From contig NZ_CP104040.1 in NCBI RefSeq assembly GCF_025152745.1, forward strand, positions 2,542,001-2,606,000: a DNA stretch of 64,000 bases, given 5' to 3'. Under the pieces are notes generated by a model. That model was not told where the DNA came from. It was given only the letters and a program-made list of their open reading frames with translations, and did not search any database. The position numbers and the translations under genes are program-made. Shown in pieces: positions 43,263 to 52,820 of this stretch. Numbering within the stretch: the first letter of the stretch is position 1; each line of letters opens with the position of its first letter. Source of the DNA: Rhizobium sp. WSM4643. Lineage in GTDB: Bacteria; Pseudomonadota; Alphaproteobacteria; Rhizobiales; Rhizobiaceae.

Positions 43263-44227
43263 GTAGCCGCTTCGGCCTTGATCTTCGGCTTCAGCAGGAT
43301 GATGAGAAGCAAGCCGGCGATGATGAGTGCCGCGCCTTCGAGGTGATAGCGTTGCAACTGCTCGCCAAGGATCAGATAGGCGAGCACGGCGATGAAGATG
43401 GTCTGAATGTAGAGGAGGACGCCAGCCCGAGCCGCCCCCAGCGCCTCGATGCTACGATTGAAGAGGTAGTACATGACCGCCCCGCCAGGGATCGCAACAT
43501 AGGCGAGCGCGATAAGCCCGCTGCCGTTGAGCGTCGAGCGTTCGTCTGAGAATAGCTCGGACAGGTAGAAGGGCAGCGCCGTCAGCACCGCCGCACCGAG
43601 CAGCAGCACCAGGAGCGCAAGGCGATTCATATCGAATTTCGCGCGGCGGAGCAGGACGGTATAGAGACTGAAACAGAACGCGCCGGCGACGATCCACAGT
43701 TCACCCGGGTTGAAGTCGAGCCGCATCAGCGCGGCCGGACTACCCTTGATGATGATGACCACGATTCCGAGAAAGGCCAAGATCGATCCGATCACCTGCC
43801 AGCGTCCCATCGGCTCGGCCAGCATCAAGCGGGCAAGGATCATGGTGATGATCGGGATCAGGGCAATGATGATGCCGGCAGTGGTGGCATCGGCATGTTC
43901 GAGGCCGACAAAAATCATGCCCTGGCAGATCGCCAGTCCCACGCCGCCAATCACAAGCAGTTCGAGGGCGCGAGCCCGCACCAGCGCGACCATGTCGCCG
44001 AAATGCCGGCGCACGATCGGCATCAGGATCGCGAAGGCGATCAGCACGCGCCAGAAGCAGAGCGCCCAAGGCGGCATCTCCGAAGAAACCCATTTCGCGG
44101 CGATATAGACGCCGGCCGACAGCAGCCAGCAGAGAATGCCCACGGAATAGCCGGCGGCAAGCGAATTGTCTGCCGCCTGTTCCGTCCCAACCGTGTCGCG
44201 ATGGACCGCCAAGACATTCATTGCCAT
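43256..44227 (-). CDS. EamA/DMT-family transporter
   Basis: A 323-residue inner-membrane protein with ten helices arranged as two EamA repeats: WLLSAGVYIAAKWVSSEMPP and MIFVGLEHADATTAGIIIAL in the first half, WIVAGAFCFSLYTVLLRRAK and AYVAIPGGAVMYYLFNRSIE in the second. The N-terminal 20 residues are polar and cytoplasmic. These are drug/metabolite exporters with unknown cargo in this case. Its final residues (TA and stop) lie inside a dispersed repeat, so the original C terminus may have been replaced. Confidence 0.9.
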   Translation of the reverse strand: MAMNVLAVHRDTVGTEQAADNSLAAGYSVGILCWLLSAGVYIAAKWVSSEMPPWALCFWRVLIAFAILMPIVRRHFGDMVALVRARALELLVIGGVGLAICQGMIFVGLEHADATTAGIIIALIPIITMILARLMLAEPMGRWQVIGSILAFLGIVVIIIKGSPAALMRLDFNPGELWIVAGAFCFSLYTVLLRRAKFDMNRLALLVLLLGAAVLTALPFYLSELFSDERSTLNGSGLIALAYVAIPGGAVMYYLFNRSIEALGAARAGVLLYIQTIFIAVLAYLILGEQLQRYHLEGAALIIAGLLLIILLKPKIKAEAATA

Positions 44228-44365
44228 GGCCTAGTTATGCCATAGTTTCCGCGGGCTGCACAGATGAGGCGGCGGCGCTCCGCCTGTAGCGGATGTCTCC
44301 CTCGGGCCGATCAGGGCGGTCGCCGCGATGGCGTGACCCGCCCGGAAGGTTTAGACAACCAGCCT

Positions 44366-45565
44366 CTATCCCCTCGCCCGCAATGCCGAGGTCAGCGGCA
44401 ACCTTGTCGCGGCAAGCGCCGGCAACGCTCCGCCGATGATGCCGATGGCAAGCCCCAGCAGCCCGGCGGTGAGCGCGACGTCGGTGGTGACGTCGAGCTG
44501 GAAGGCCATCTTCGTGTTGTTGGCGCCCATCGTGCTGGCTTGCCAGCCGTTGAAGGCGAGCCATGAGGCGAGGATGCCGAGAGCGGCCCCCACGACCGAG
44601 AGAGCCACGGCCTCGACCCAGGTGGCAATAAAGGCCGGCAGGCGGCCGAAGCCGAGCAGGCGCAGCGTTGAGATTTCGACGGTGCGGTCGGAGACCGAAC
44701 TCATCATCGTATTCAGCGCGCCAGCGGTGGCGCCGACCGCCATCAAAAGCGCCAGCGGCCAGCCGAACAGGCGGATGAGGCTCGCGGTGCGCTCGGATTG
44801 CGCGGCATAGAGATCGGCCTCGGAGACGGCGGTGAGCGGGGCGCCGGGAATTGCGGAAAGATGCTCCTGCAGCACCGGCAATCCGCCTGCCCCCGCAAGC
44901 CGTACGCGCAGGCTCTGCACCTGTCCCTGCCGGTCGAAGGCCGATTGCACCGCCTCCAGATCCGCCCAGATCTCGGATTCGAAGGCGCTGCCGCCTGACG
45001 TGAAATGCCCTGTCACCGTCCAGTCCATCGCGCCGAGCTGTACTTTGTCGCCGACGGCGAAGCCGGAGAATTCATCGGCGATGCGGCCGCCGACGACGAT
45101 TTCGCGCGCGCCCGGCGAAAACAGCCGCCCTTGGGAGAGCGTGGCGCGGTCGCGCAAGCCGGGGCCGGCCAGATCCATGCCCCGCAGCGACAGTGTCTGC
45201 TCAGCGCCGTCGCTGGCCCTGACGACATCGACGGGAACGATGATCTCGCGCGACAGCGCCAGTTCGCCGGCATTCCGCGCCACGCCGATCCCGCCGGTTG
45301 CGGCGGTCAGGCTGCGGATCGCTTCGGCCGGCACATCCGAGCCGGTCTCCTGGTTGGTGCCGCCGCCGAGAATGACGGCGATGCCAGGCGAACCCGTGCC
45401 TTGGAGGGCTGCCTCAAAGCCCCTGGCCATGGCGAGAAAACCCGCAAGCACCGCCACCACTAGGGCCACCGACAACACCATCGACAACGAGATCCACAGC
45501 CGCCGCGGCAGGCTGCCGAGATTGACTCTGATCATGAGAAAGATCTGCTTGAGCGCTGATGACAT
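44366..45565 (-). CDS. ABC transporter permease, FtsX/MacB type, second subunit
   Basis: A 399-residue permease with an N-terminal helix (LWISLSMVLSVALVVAVLAG), a large periplasmic domain (EAIRSLTAATGGIGVARNAG, SQGRLFSPGAREIVVGGRIA) and three C-terminal helices with the FtsX signature (STLRLLGFGRLPAFIATWVE). It lies four bases after the first permease gene. With the ATPase and adaptor genes it forms a MacB-like efflux or lipoprotein-handling complex. The ATG at 45565 is preferred over an upstream in-frame start because it keeps normal operon spacing. Confidence 0.9.
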   Translation of the reverse strand: MSSALKQIFLMIRVNLGSLPRRLWISLSMVLSVALVVAVLAGFLAMARGFEAALQGTGSPGIAVILGGGTNQETGSDVPAEAIRSLTAATGGIGVARNAGELALSREIIVPVDVVRASDGAEQTLSLRGMDLAGPGLRDRATLSQGRLFSPGAREIVVGGRIADEFSGFAVGDKVQLGAMDWTVTGHFTSGGSAFESEIWADLEAVQSAFDRQGQVQSLRVRLAGAGGLPVLQEHLSAIPGAPLTAVSEADLYAAQSERTASLIRLFGWPLALLMAVGATAGALNTMMSSVSDRTVEISTLRLLGFGRLPAFIATWVEAVALSVVGAALGILASWLAFNGWQASTMGANNTKMAFQLDVTTDVALTAGLLGLAIGIIGGALPALAATRLPLTSALRARG

Positions 45566-45569
45566 TGGA

Positions 45570-46709
45570 CTATCTCGATCTGAAGGCGTTGACGATGGGC
45601 AGGCGCATTGCATTGGCGGCGGGCAACAGCCCGGTCAGGAGGCCGAGACCGGCGATGATGGCGACGGATTTCAGCAGCGCGGACCAGGTGAAGGCGAGGC
45701 CGAATTCCGGCCCGGCAAACAGCGTCGCGAGCTTGGCGAGAACGAGCCCGCCAGCCCCGCCGACGGCGAAGACGAACAGTGTCTCGCCGAGGATCAGTGC
45801 CATAATCCGCCGGCTGGAAAAGCCGAGCACCTTCATGAGGCCGATCTCGAAGCTGCGCTCCCTCACGGCAAAGAGCATGGTGTTGACCACAATCATCAGG
45901 ATGGTCACGAAGGCGGCGCCAACGACGAGGCTGACGATCAGGCCGATATCGGCGAACTGCCGCAAGAAAGCCTCGAGGAACTGCTTTTCCGATAGAGTGC
46001 GCGTCGGTGCCGCCGAATTGGCAAACAGCGCGTCGATCCTTGCCGCCAGCACGCCGGATGAAACGCCCGGTCGCGGTCGCACCACGAAGCCATCGACTGT
46101 ATCCTTGCCGCGCGCGCGCGCCGCATTGACGGCATCATAGCGGGCGATCATGAAATAGGTGTCGGTGCTGGCGTCGGCCCCTTCGAAGATGCCGGCGATC
46201 TCAAAACTCCAGTTGCGGCTGCCGTCTTCCCGTGTCAGGTGGCTGGTGATCCCGATGCGCTGGCCGACCGACCAGCCCTGCGCCTCCGCCAGCGCCCGGC
46301 CGACCAGCACCCGGTCACGGCCCTCTTCCAGCGCTGATATCAGTTGCGGCGTCAGCCCGAGCTCGTCGCCATTGGCTGCGGCGATCAATCGTGGATCGAC
46401 CGCGCTCGTCATCACGACATTCTTCTCGACATCGACGAAGCCCCGCATGCGCGTCATGTAGGCGACGGCGGCGACATCGCTATCGGCGGCGATCCTGTTG
46501 AGATAGCCAAGCGGCAGCGGCTGCGCCCGCCCCGATCTGTTGAAGACGCCGAGCAGCGTATCGCTCGCCCCGGCCGCCCCTTGCGAGCCGCTGAGGAAGC
46601 TCGCCGTCAGCCCATAGATCAGGAAAGCGACGCCGACCGAGAACATCAGAAGCGTGGCCCTGAGCGGCTTGCGCCATGCATTGCGGCGCATCAGCTGGAA
46701 GAAGGTCAT
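45570..46709 (-). CDS. ABC transporter permease, FtsX/MacB type, first subunit
   Basis: A 379-residue permease with the same architecture: MTFFQLMRRNAWRKPLRATL and the first helix (LLMFSVGVAFLIYGLTASFL), a periplasmic domain (GLTPQLISALEEGRDRVLVG), and the C-terminal FtsX block (FEIGLMKVLGFSSRRIMALI). It overlaps the ATPase gene by four bases, so translation is coupled. Together with the second permease it forms the heterodimeric membrane part. Confidence 0.91.
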   Translation of the reverse strand: MTFFQLMRRNAWRKPLRATLLMFSVGVAFLIYGLTASFLSGSQGAAGASDTLLGVFNRSGRAQPLPLGYLNRIAADSDVAAVAYMTRMRGFVDVEKNVVMTSAVDPRLIAAANGDELGLTPQLISALEEGRDRVLVGRALAEAQGWSVGQRIGITSHLTREDGSRNWSFEIAGIFEGADASTDTYFMIARYDAVNAARARGKDTVDGFVVRPRPGVSSGVLAARIDALFANSAAPTRTLSEKQFLEAFLRQFADIGLIVSLVVGAAFVTILMIVVNTMLFAVRERSFEIGLMKVLGFSSRRIMALILGETLFVFAVGGAGGLVLAKLATLFAGPEFGLAFTWSALLKSVAIIAGLGLLTGLLPAANAMRLPIVNAFRSR

Positions 46710-47410
46710 TGGGCCAACCTTTCCTGCTCGACGAATTCGCCCTTGTTGAGATGCAGCGTGCGCCGGGCGAAGGAGGCAGCCTCGGGATCATGCGTGACCA
46801 TGATGATGGTCTTCTGAAGCTCGCGATTGAGAAAGCCCAGCATATCGAGGATATCGTTGGCCGATTTCCGGTCGAGATCGCCGGTCGGTTCGTCGCAGAG
46901 CAAGAGTTCGGGATCGCCGACGATGGCGCGGGCGATGCCGACGCGCTGCTGCTGCCCGCCGGACATGCTGAATGGAAACTGCCGCTGCCGCCCCGAAAGC
47001 CCGACGAGATCCATGACGGTTTCGACCCGCGCCCGCCGCTCCTTCCGCTTGAGCGGCTTCAACAGCAGCGGCAACTCGATATTCTCGCCCGCATTCAGCA
47101 TCGGCAGCAGATTGTAGAATTGGAAGACGATGCCCATGCTGTGTGCCCGCCAGGCGGCTCTGGCGCCTTCGCCCATCTGCTCGAGATGGCTGCGGCCGAC
47201 CCTGATCTCCCCTGCGTCGGGGCTATCGATGCCGCCGAGCATGTTGAGCAGTGTCGATTTCCCCGAGCCTGACGGGCCCATGACGGCGACGAAATCGCCG
47301 CGTGCTATCGAAAGGTCGAGTCCGGAAAAGATCGGGATCGTTTCCGCGCCGATCTTGAATGCCTTCCTGACGCCGCGAAGCGCGATATAGGGTTCTTGAG
47401 TGTCGGTCAT
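46706..47410 (-). CDS. ABC transporter ATP-binding protein, MacB/LolD type
   Basis: A 234-residue ATPase. Walker A is AVMGPSGSGKSTLLNMLGGI, the Q-loop is SMGIVFQFYNLLPMLNAGEN, the signature is SGGQQQRVGIARAIVGDPEL and Walker B is LLLCDEPTGDLDRKSANDIL. The closing TIIMVTHDPEAASFARRTLH is also present. GDLD is the hallmark of the MacB/LolD/FtsE group. AAGGAG precedes the ATG, which overlaps the adaptor stop by four bases. It powers the two permeases encoded downstream. Confidence 0.94.
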   Translation of the reverse strand: MTDTQEPYIALRGVRKAFKIGAETIPIFSGLDLSIARGDFVAVMGPSGSGKSTLLNMLGGIDSPDAGEIRVGRSHLEQMGEGARAAWRAHSMGIVFQFYNLLPMLNAGENIELPLLLKPLKRKERRARVETVMDLVGLSGRQRQFPFSMSGGQQQRVGIARAIVGDPELLLCDEPTGDLDRKSANDILDMLGFLNRELQKTIIMVTHDPEAASFARRTLHLNKGEFVEQERLAQ

Positions 47411-48618
47411 CGCTTTGCTCCTTGCTGATGGTCTGTGGTATCCCCGGCCTGCGGCCGAAAGGTCTTAGGTCCGCCCGTCTGTGCGCCGGTGCCCGGGGGA
47501 TGAGAGGCTGTGGGAACAGACGTTGCGGTCTTACCCACCACAAGGCGGATGCGCGCGGCCATGGCGGGGCGCATGTCTGACGGCGGCGAGGAGAGTGTCA
47601 GGCGAAGCGTCGCCGTCCCCTTCTCCCGCGAAATCATCGGCGCGATCTTCGATACTTCCACCGCAAAGGGCCGGTCGGGAAAGCCGTCGAGCACCGCCTC
47701 GCCACGCAAGCCTGGCCGCATCAACGCGATATTCGCCTCGGCCACATCGGCATCGATGACCATGGTGGCCATGTCGGCAATCGCAAGCAGGCTTTCATTT
47801 TCCCGCACGCTGTCCTCGCGCGACAGCACGGTGTCGCCGACGTGCGCGGTCAGCCGCGTGACGGTGCCTGATATCGGCGCCCGGATGGTCAGTGCTTCCA
47901 CTTGCTCGCGCGCCCTGTCGATATCGAGATCGGCCTTGGCCACGTCCTGCCGTGCCTGCAGGACGGCATTTTCGGCAGTGTCGAACGCCGTCTTCGCCTC
48001 CTCCAACGTCTGCGCCGAGATCGCATCGCGCCCGGCAAGCCGCTCGGTGCGCGTGAGGGAAGACCGCGCCTGCGCCAATTCAATAGTCTTCGCCGTCAGC
48101 GCCAGCTCCGCCGATTGCCGGGCGATCTCGGCGCCTTGAAGCGCAAAGCGGGCGCCGGCATCATCGAGCCGCACCAGCACCTGCCCCGATACGACCCTGT
48201 CGCCCGCCTCAACCTCGACGGCAGCGATCCGACCTTCATATTTGGAGAAGACGGTGGCGATATCGGGGACCACGACGTAGCCGGAGCCGGTGACTTCCCG
48301 GGACGGCAATGCTCTGTTCGCCGGGGTATTGGAAGGCAGAGGCCGAATCGGACCGGCGGAGGGCACGTCTGTTCCATCGATGGATATTGCGACCTCGTCC
48401 TTGTCTATGAGACCCGCAAGCATGCGCTCCAGCGTATCGGGCCGATGGACAAACGCCACTGCCAGCGATGCGGTCGCGGCAAGGCCCAGCATTGCTCCGG
48501 GGATCACATGCCGCCGGACACGGGGCTCCGGCGGCTCTGTCTTGAACGGCGCAGGCTCGATCGAAAGTGATCTCAGCTTGGCGGCAAGGACTCGATCATG
48601 TTCTGATGTCGTGTTCAT
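47407..48618 (-). CDS. Membrane fusion (HlyD/MacA-type) adaptor protein
   Basis: A 403-residue periplasmic adaptor with one N-terminal membrane anchor (VIPGAMLGLAATASLAVAFV, about residues 38-57). It has a biotinyl-lipoyl half (KYEGRIAAVEVEAGDRVVSG), a helical hairpin (LTAKTIELAQARSSLTRTER and AENAVLQARQDVAKADLDID), a second lipoyl half (APISGTVTRLTAHVGDTVLS) and a beta-barrel domain. It is the first gene of the four-gene operon and would link the transporter to an outer-membrane channel, which is not encoded here. Confidence 0.9.
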   Translation of the reverse strand: MNTTSEHDRVLAAKLRSLSIEPAPFKTEPPEPRVRRHVIPGAMLGLAATASLAVAFVHRPDTLERMLAGLIDKDEVAISIDGTDVPSAGPIRPLPSNTPANRALPSREVTGSGYVVVPDIATVFSKYEGRIAAVEVEAGDRVVSGQVLVRLDDAGARFALQGAEIARQSAELALTAKTIELAQARSSLTRTERLAGRDAISAQTLEEAKTAFDTAENAVLQARQDVAKADLDIDRAREQVEALTIRAPISGTVTRLTAHVGDTVLSREDSVRENESLLAIADMATMVIDADVAEANIALMRPGLRGEAVLDGFPDRPFAVEVSKIAPMISREKGTATLRLTLSSPPSDMRPAMAARIRLVVGKTATSVPTASHPPGTGAQTGGPKTFRPQAGDTTDHQQGAKR

Positions 48619-48822
48619 GATGCAAGCATCGCAGCTTCGACCGGGATCGCGACCTCGAACACGTTCCAGGCAGTTCTCGATCGCGATTTTGTACGCGGTG
48701 GCGCTAACCGAAAGCTCTGAGAACGCCACCTCTCCTCCGTAATTCCTGGGTGCGCGTCACAGGAATCTAGCCATGGCGCGTCCGCGCCGTGAATGACTCT
48801 TACCCAAACAGGAACGTCTTTT

Positions 48823-48870
48823 GCGCCCAAAGGCTTGGGCGCACTGGATCCCTGTGACGAGCACAGGGAT
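48823..48870. terminator. Two tandem perfect hairpins
   Basis: GCGCCCAA/TTGGGCGC (48823-48830 with 48835-48842) and ATCCCTGTG/CACAGGGAT (48848-48856 with 48862-48870) form adjacent perfect stems. They lie between the ADP-ribosylglycohydrolase stop and the adaptor start, both on the minus strand. The second hairpin resembles a repeat common in rhizobial intergenic DNA. Rho-assisted termination of the upstream gene is the likely effect. Confidence 0.55.
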
Positions 48871-49041
48871 GAGGGAGATCGGGGGAACAATCCGGCCAAA
48901 TTTTCTGTCAGCGCACTGGAGAAAGGGCTTCAAGTACCCCGCTGCGGCTCGTTCCCGGAGAGAAGAGATATCTGGTAAAGTCGTGCCCACCAACGGCAGC
49001 TTATGGGCCTGAGCAGATAGTCAGTGGCGTTGCTAACCAGC

Positions 49042-49986
49042 TCACTTCAACAATTGGCTGGCCAGCTCAATGCAATCAACCGGCCAATAGAGTTCCGGCC
49101 TCGGATGCGCGACCTTCGGATTTCCCTCGTCAGGTCGGCAGGAAAGTATCGCTTCACGCCATTGGGCTGGAATTGCGCGCTCTCCATGAATGGCGCCGAG
49201 CAGCGCTCCGGAAATCGCCGCATTTGTATCGGTATCACCACCACATGAGACGGTATTCACGACGCCGTCCTCCAGGGAATTCGAATGCAGCAACTGAAAA
49301 ATGGCATTCTGAAACGCGATCAGAACCCAGCCTTGCTGATTCAGGAAGTCTTTTGGCGGTCCCTTTTCGGCGTCGGCGATTGCATCATGGATGCTGGAAG
49401 CGACGCCAAGCTCATCGGACCATTTCCGGATCGCCTCATAGACCTCTCGAGGCGCCGGACCTCTAGCAATTGCGTAAGACAGCGCGCGGGCAAAGAGACT
49501 GTTGATATGCCGGCACACGAGATTTGGATGTGTGATGATGGCATCCTGTTCCGCCCATAACCCAACCTGTTCGGTTGGGAACTGAGATCCAAAAATGCCG
49601 AGAGGCGACACGCGCATCAGCGCGCCATTGGCCTGGCTTTGATGGTTGGGCTCGTAACGGATTCCGTTGTAAACAGTCGTGCCGATATCGAAAGGTTTGG
49701 AAGCCAGCCAAGCTTCATAGGCCTGCCGCGCAGAGTTCTGAACATAGGTTCCTTCCGCGACAATCGATCTGGCCAAAGCCAGCGCCATCTCGGAGTCATC
49801 GGTTGGTTGACCGGCAATGGTGTTCCATGTGCCGCCATCATGAATTTCGCGAACACCATTGGGATATTTCCGGCTTATTTCCTGGGGCGTCTGAAACTCC
49901 ACAAGCGAGCCAAGTGCATCTCCCGCCAGTTGACCGAGAATACAGCCGATGGCCCGGGACGTCGTTGTATTATCTATGATTTTCAT
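49042..49986 (-). CDS. ADP-ribosylglycohydrolase family protein
   Basis: A 314-residue, all-helical Mg-dependent hydrolase of the DraG/ARH family. The metal-binding blocks are visible: GQLAGDALGSLVEFQTP, GQPTDDSEMALALARSIV (TDD motif), RVSPLGIFG and SCGGDTDTNAAISGALLGAI (second metal motif). It would remove ADP-ribose from a protein, nucleic acid or small molecule; the target is unknown. No ADP-ribosyltransferase gene is nearby. GAGG lies four bases before the ATG. Confidence 0.93.
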   Translation of the reverse strand: MKIIDNTTTSRAIGCILGQLAGDALGSLVEFQTPQEISRKYPNGVREIHDGGTWNTIAGQPTDDSEMALALARSIVAEGTYVQNSARQAYEAWLASKPFDIGTTVYNGIRYEPNHQSQANGALMRVSPLGIFGSQFPTEQVGLWAEQDAIITHPNLVCRHINSLFARALSYAIARGPAPREVYEAIRKWSDELGVASSIHDAIADAEKGPPKDFLNQQGWVLIAFQNAIFQLLHSNSLEDGVVNTVSCGGDTDTNAAISGALLGAIHGERAIPAQWREAILSCRPDEGNPKVAHPRPELYWPVDCIELASQLLK

Positions 49987-50066
49987 TCAGCCTCGGGGCG
50001 AACAGGGAAGCGCCTTTGATGCGATTATCGTGTTGAAAACTTCCGCAAATACGAGGCGGCATCGCT

Positions 50067-50411
50067 TTAGCGCCCGTAATAGGCCTTATATGCTGGAGAG
50101 GATGCAAAGACAGTCCCGTAATCCGGGTAGGCGATGCCCAAGAAAACGACTTGTATTTCTTCCATAGTTTTGTGGAAATCTTCAATACAGACGCCTGCGC
50201 ATTGGATCATGCCGAATTCTGCCGAGCGCGCGGAAAGTGGCGCCTCCTTGTCGAACTCATTGTCATCACCGTCGATCACGTAGGGGTGGAGGCGCGGGTC
50301 ATAGTCCGGCGTCGCCTCAAATAGTCCTGCCGCAACGCCCATCGGCGGATCGGCCGCCTCGAGATTGCCGTGCCCGATCACGATCCCCTTGTGCAGTATC
50401 TCGACTTTCAT
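50067..50411 (-). CDS. Hypothetical protein, 114 residues
   Basis: A soluble acidic protein (MKVEILHKGIVIGHGNLEAA, GVAAGLFEATPDYDPRLHPY, IDGDDNEFDKEAPLSARSAE, MIQCAGVCIEDFHKTMEEIQ, VVFLGIAYPDYGTVFASSPA) with a start like a beta-rich domain and no signal or membrane segment. I do not recognise a family. It lies 80 bases upstream of the ADP-ribosylglycohydrolase gene on the same strand, so the two may be co-transcribed and functionally linked. Confidence 0.68.
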   Translation of the reverse strand: MKVEILHKGIVIGHGNLEAADPPMGVAAGLFEATPDYDPRLHPYVIDGDDNEFDKEAPLSARSAEFGMIQCAGVCIEDFHKTMEEIQVVFLGIAYPDYGTVFASSPAYKAYYGR

Positions 50412-50524
50412 GGCCGCGCTCTAAACTCCGTGGCATAAATCTTCGATTCAGATTGTTCATCAGTATGATTATGTTGCCAATAGCGGAAGCGGCTTGGTGC
50501 TTGCAGATTTGCGGATAAAGCCCC

Positions 50525-51538
50525 TCACCGCTCTGCCTTCTTCTCCCGCCAGGCAACCGGCGTCATATCCGTCACTCGGCGGAATTCGCGGTTGAAATTG
50601 GACTTGGTCTGGAAGCCGACCTCGAACATCACCTCGGTCACCGATTTCTGGGTCACGGCAAGCAGCCGGCAGGCCTCGCCGATCCTGTAGTCATTGACAT
50701 ATTGCGAGACGTTCTTGTCCATCGCCCGGTTGATTGCCGCCGAGATCTGGCGGGCGGGAATTCCGGCCTTGCGGGCCAGGCGGTCGAGATTGAGATTGGC
50801 GTCGCGATAGAGCCTCTTTGCCTCCATCAGCGCATCAACCATGGCGATCGTCTCTTTATCCTCGGCCGTTTCGGGCTTCAGCGCCGCCTCCGCCGTCTCG
50901 GCGGGCGCCCGGCTTCGGCTGGCGGCGGCTGCCGCGATGCCGAGGATGCCGAGGACGGCGAGATTGCTGAGGCTGATCAGCGTCAGCGCATGCTCGCCAT
51001 GCGCCCATGTGAAATCGAAAAAGACGAAGATATCAACCGAGGCCGAGAGGCACAGCGCCGCCGCCGCGAAGATGATTGCCCGATAGGCCGGCACCGCTCC
51101 CTCGAAGGGCGCAAGCCGAAGCGCATCCGCGCCCGGCCGCATCAGAAGCAGGATCGCCAGGGCATAACCGACGAAAACAAGCACCAGCGCGAGATCGATC
51201 ACATCCCGCCAGACCACCATCAACAAGAGGATGACGGCAGCGGGCACGGCATGCAGCGTAATCCGCGCCGGCAGCGACCGCCGGCTCGTCCTCACCAGAC
51301 TGGAAACCCCGGCATAGGCAAGCGGCGGCACCATCGCCGCGGTGACCGGCGCGATCACGCTCACCGCCTGCACCCCGTAGCCCCAGCGCAGGCCGGAGAG
51401 GACGGATTGCAGCACGGCAAGCAGGATCAGTGCCAGAAACGGCCGATTGGGCTGCGCCTCCTCGTCGCGCCTGAGAACGGTGACGAAGAGGATGAGCAGC
51501 AGAAGAGCAACGACGAAGGGAAGCGGAATGAACAGCAT
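50525..51538 (-). CDS. Membrane-anchored AraC-family regulator
   Basis: A 337-residue protein that joins about seven N-terminal transmembrane helices (residues 1-210: FIPLPFVVALLLLILFVTVL, VISVIAPVTAAMVPPLAYAG and on) to a C-terminal AraC DNA-binding domain (DANLNLDRLARKAGIPARQI, YRIGEACRLLAVTQKSVTEV, FEVGFQTKSNFNREFRRVTD). This arrangement suggests direct signal reception in the membrane. Its targets are unknown. Nothing co-directional precedes it closely. Confidence 0.9.
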   Translation of the reverse strand: MLFIPLPFVVALLLLILFVTVLRRDEEAQPNRPFLALILLAVLQSVLSGLRWGYGVQAVSVIAPVTAAMVPPLAYAGVSSLVRTSRRSLPARITLHAVPAAVILLLMVVWRDVIDLALVLVFVGYALAILLLMRPGADALRLAPFEGAVPAYRAIIFAAAALCLSASVDIFVFFDFTWAHGEHALTLISLSNLAVLGILGIAAAAASRSRAPAETAEAALKPETAEDKETIAMVDALMEAKRLYRDANLNLDRLARKAGIPARQISAAINRAMDKNVSQYVNDYRIGEACRLLAVTQKSVTEVMFEVGFQTKSNFNREFRRVTDMTPVAWREKKAER

Positions 51539-51697
51539 GGCCTGACAGGATCGGAGTGGAAAACAGTTGGCCATCATTGCCGAGATCCTCACCCGGCGCG
51601 ACCTCCATCATGTTTTAGGACGCTTTTTAGGCAGGGATTTTTTGTGAACGGCATGCCGTGCCACCCTCACCGGCCCTCGGGTCGCCAGCCACAAGTC

Positions 51698-51826
51698 TCA
51701 ATCGCCGATCGGGTCGGTATGATTGTCTTCCAGCCAATCCGACAGGCTGTCGAGATCGGCAACATCGCAAGTCCGGGTGATCAGCGCGGGCAGGACCGTC
51801 TGCGCCGGGTCTTTCGGAAAGTTGCT
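51698..51826 (-). pseudogene. Possible C-terminal remnant of an unknown gene
   Basis: A 43-codon minus-strand stretch without a start: NFPKDPAQTVLPALITRTCD followed by VADLDSLSDWLEDNHTDPIG and D-stop. Codon use is strongly of the local type (CTG, GCG, ATC, GAC), and the helix-like acidic ending is protein-like. A TAG lies directly upstream. The unrelated epimerase ends 13 bases away, suggesting it replaced the rest of an older gene. No family is recognised. Confidence 0.3.
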
Positions 51827-51839
51827 CTACGAGGACCTG

Positions 51840-52820
51840 CTAGCCGAGAGCGCTTTGCGCAGCGCAAATCCGATCGACCAAAGCATCGAGATCGCCCTTT
51901 GGCGGGCGGTTCTTGGCCAGGCGCTGCTTGAGATGCATGATCGGCTCCGCCAGAATTTCATCAAGGCTCTCGGCACACGTGAAATCGCCCGCCACGCTTT
52001 TGACCTTTGAATTGTCAAAGATCGCCGACCATGCCTTGTCGCCGAGCAACGGACCAACCCATTCCGGATTGTACTTGATCAAGGTGTCCGTCGGGACGTG
52101 GACGATCCTGGCCTCGACGCCTAACAATCTGGCGATCGTCTTTTGAATATCGTTCCAGATGTGGGCGCGGTCGGAGGTGATGTGGAAGATCTCGTTCAAC
52201 GCCGCCGTTTTGCCGAAAAGCCCGACGAAGGGCACTGCGAAATCAACCGAGCGTGTCAGCGTCCAGGGTGTATGGCCATCGCCCGCCACGATGGTGGGCT
52301 CGCCATCCAGCATGCGTCTCGCCATGACATCGCTATCGCCCATCATGATGGGCAGGCCGGTGCGAACGGTGTGACTGGGACGGACGATGGTCCAGGCGAG
52401 ATTCTCGGAATTCTTGAGCAGCATCTCGCAGGCAATCTTGTCCTGGCTATAGCGCCAATAGGGGTTGATCGCCGGTGTCTGCTCGGTAATCACATAATGG
52501 CGCGGCGGCTTTTCATAGACCGAGGCCGAAGAGATGAAGATGTACTGGCCGCAGTGCCCCGCAAACACATCGATGTCACGCGCGATCTGATCGGGTGTAA
52601 AGGCAATGAACTGGCACACGACGTCGTAATTGGCCTTGGCCAAGTCCGCATAGGCCGGTGCCGCGAGGTCGCCGACAATCGCGGTAACCCCCGCAGGCAA
52701 TGGGTCGCCTCTCAAGCTGCGGTTATAGACGCTGACATGGTGGCCCTGAGCCACAGCGCGCTCGACGCATGGATATGAAATCTGGCCGGTACCGCCAACG
52801 AAAAGAATTCTCAAAGCCAT
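51840..52820 (-). CDS. NAD-dependent epimerase/dehydratase (atypical SDR)
   Basis: A 326-residue extended/atypical SDR. The cofactor motif is RILFVGGTGQISYPCVERAV (GGTGxI), followed by TAIVGDLAAPAYADLAKANY, YIFISSASVYEKPP (active-site Ser-Tyr region), NPYWRYSQDKIACEMLL (YxxxK-like) and TIVRPSHTVRTGLP. GAGG lies eight bases before the ATG. The substrate is probably a nucleotide sugar or related carbonyl; not determinable. It lies alone on the minus strand. Confidence 0.9.
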   Translation of the reverse strand: MALRILFVGGTGQISYPCVERAVAQGHHVSVYNRSLRGDPLPAGVTAIVGDLAAPAYADLAKANYDVVCQFIAFTPDQIARDIDVFAGHCGQYIFISSASVYEKPPRHYVITEQTPAINPYWRYSQDKIACEMLLKNSENLAWTIVRPSHTVRTGLPIMMGDSDVMARRMLDGEPTIVAGDGHTPWTLTRSVDFAVPFVGLFGKTAALNEIFHITSDRAHIWNDIQKTIARLLGVEARIVHVPTDTLIKYNPEWVGPLLGDKAWSAIFDNSKVKSVAGDFTCAESLDEILAEPIMHLKQRLAKNRPPKGDLDALVDRICAAQSALG

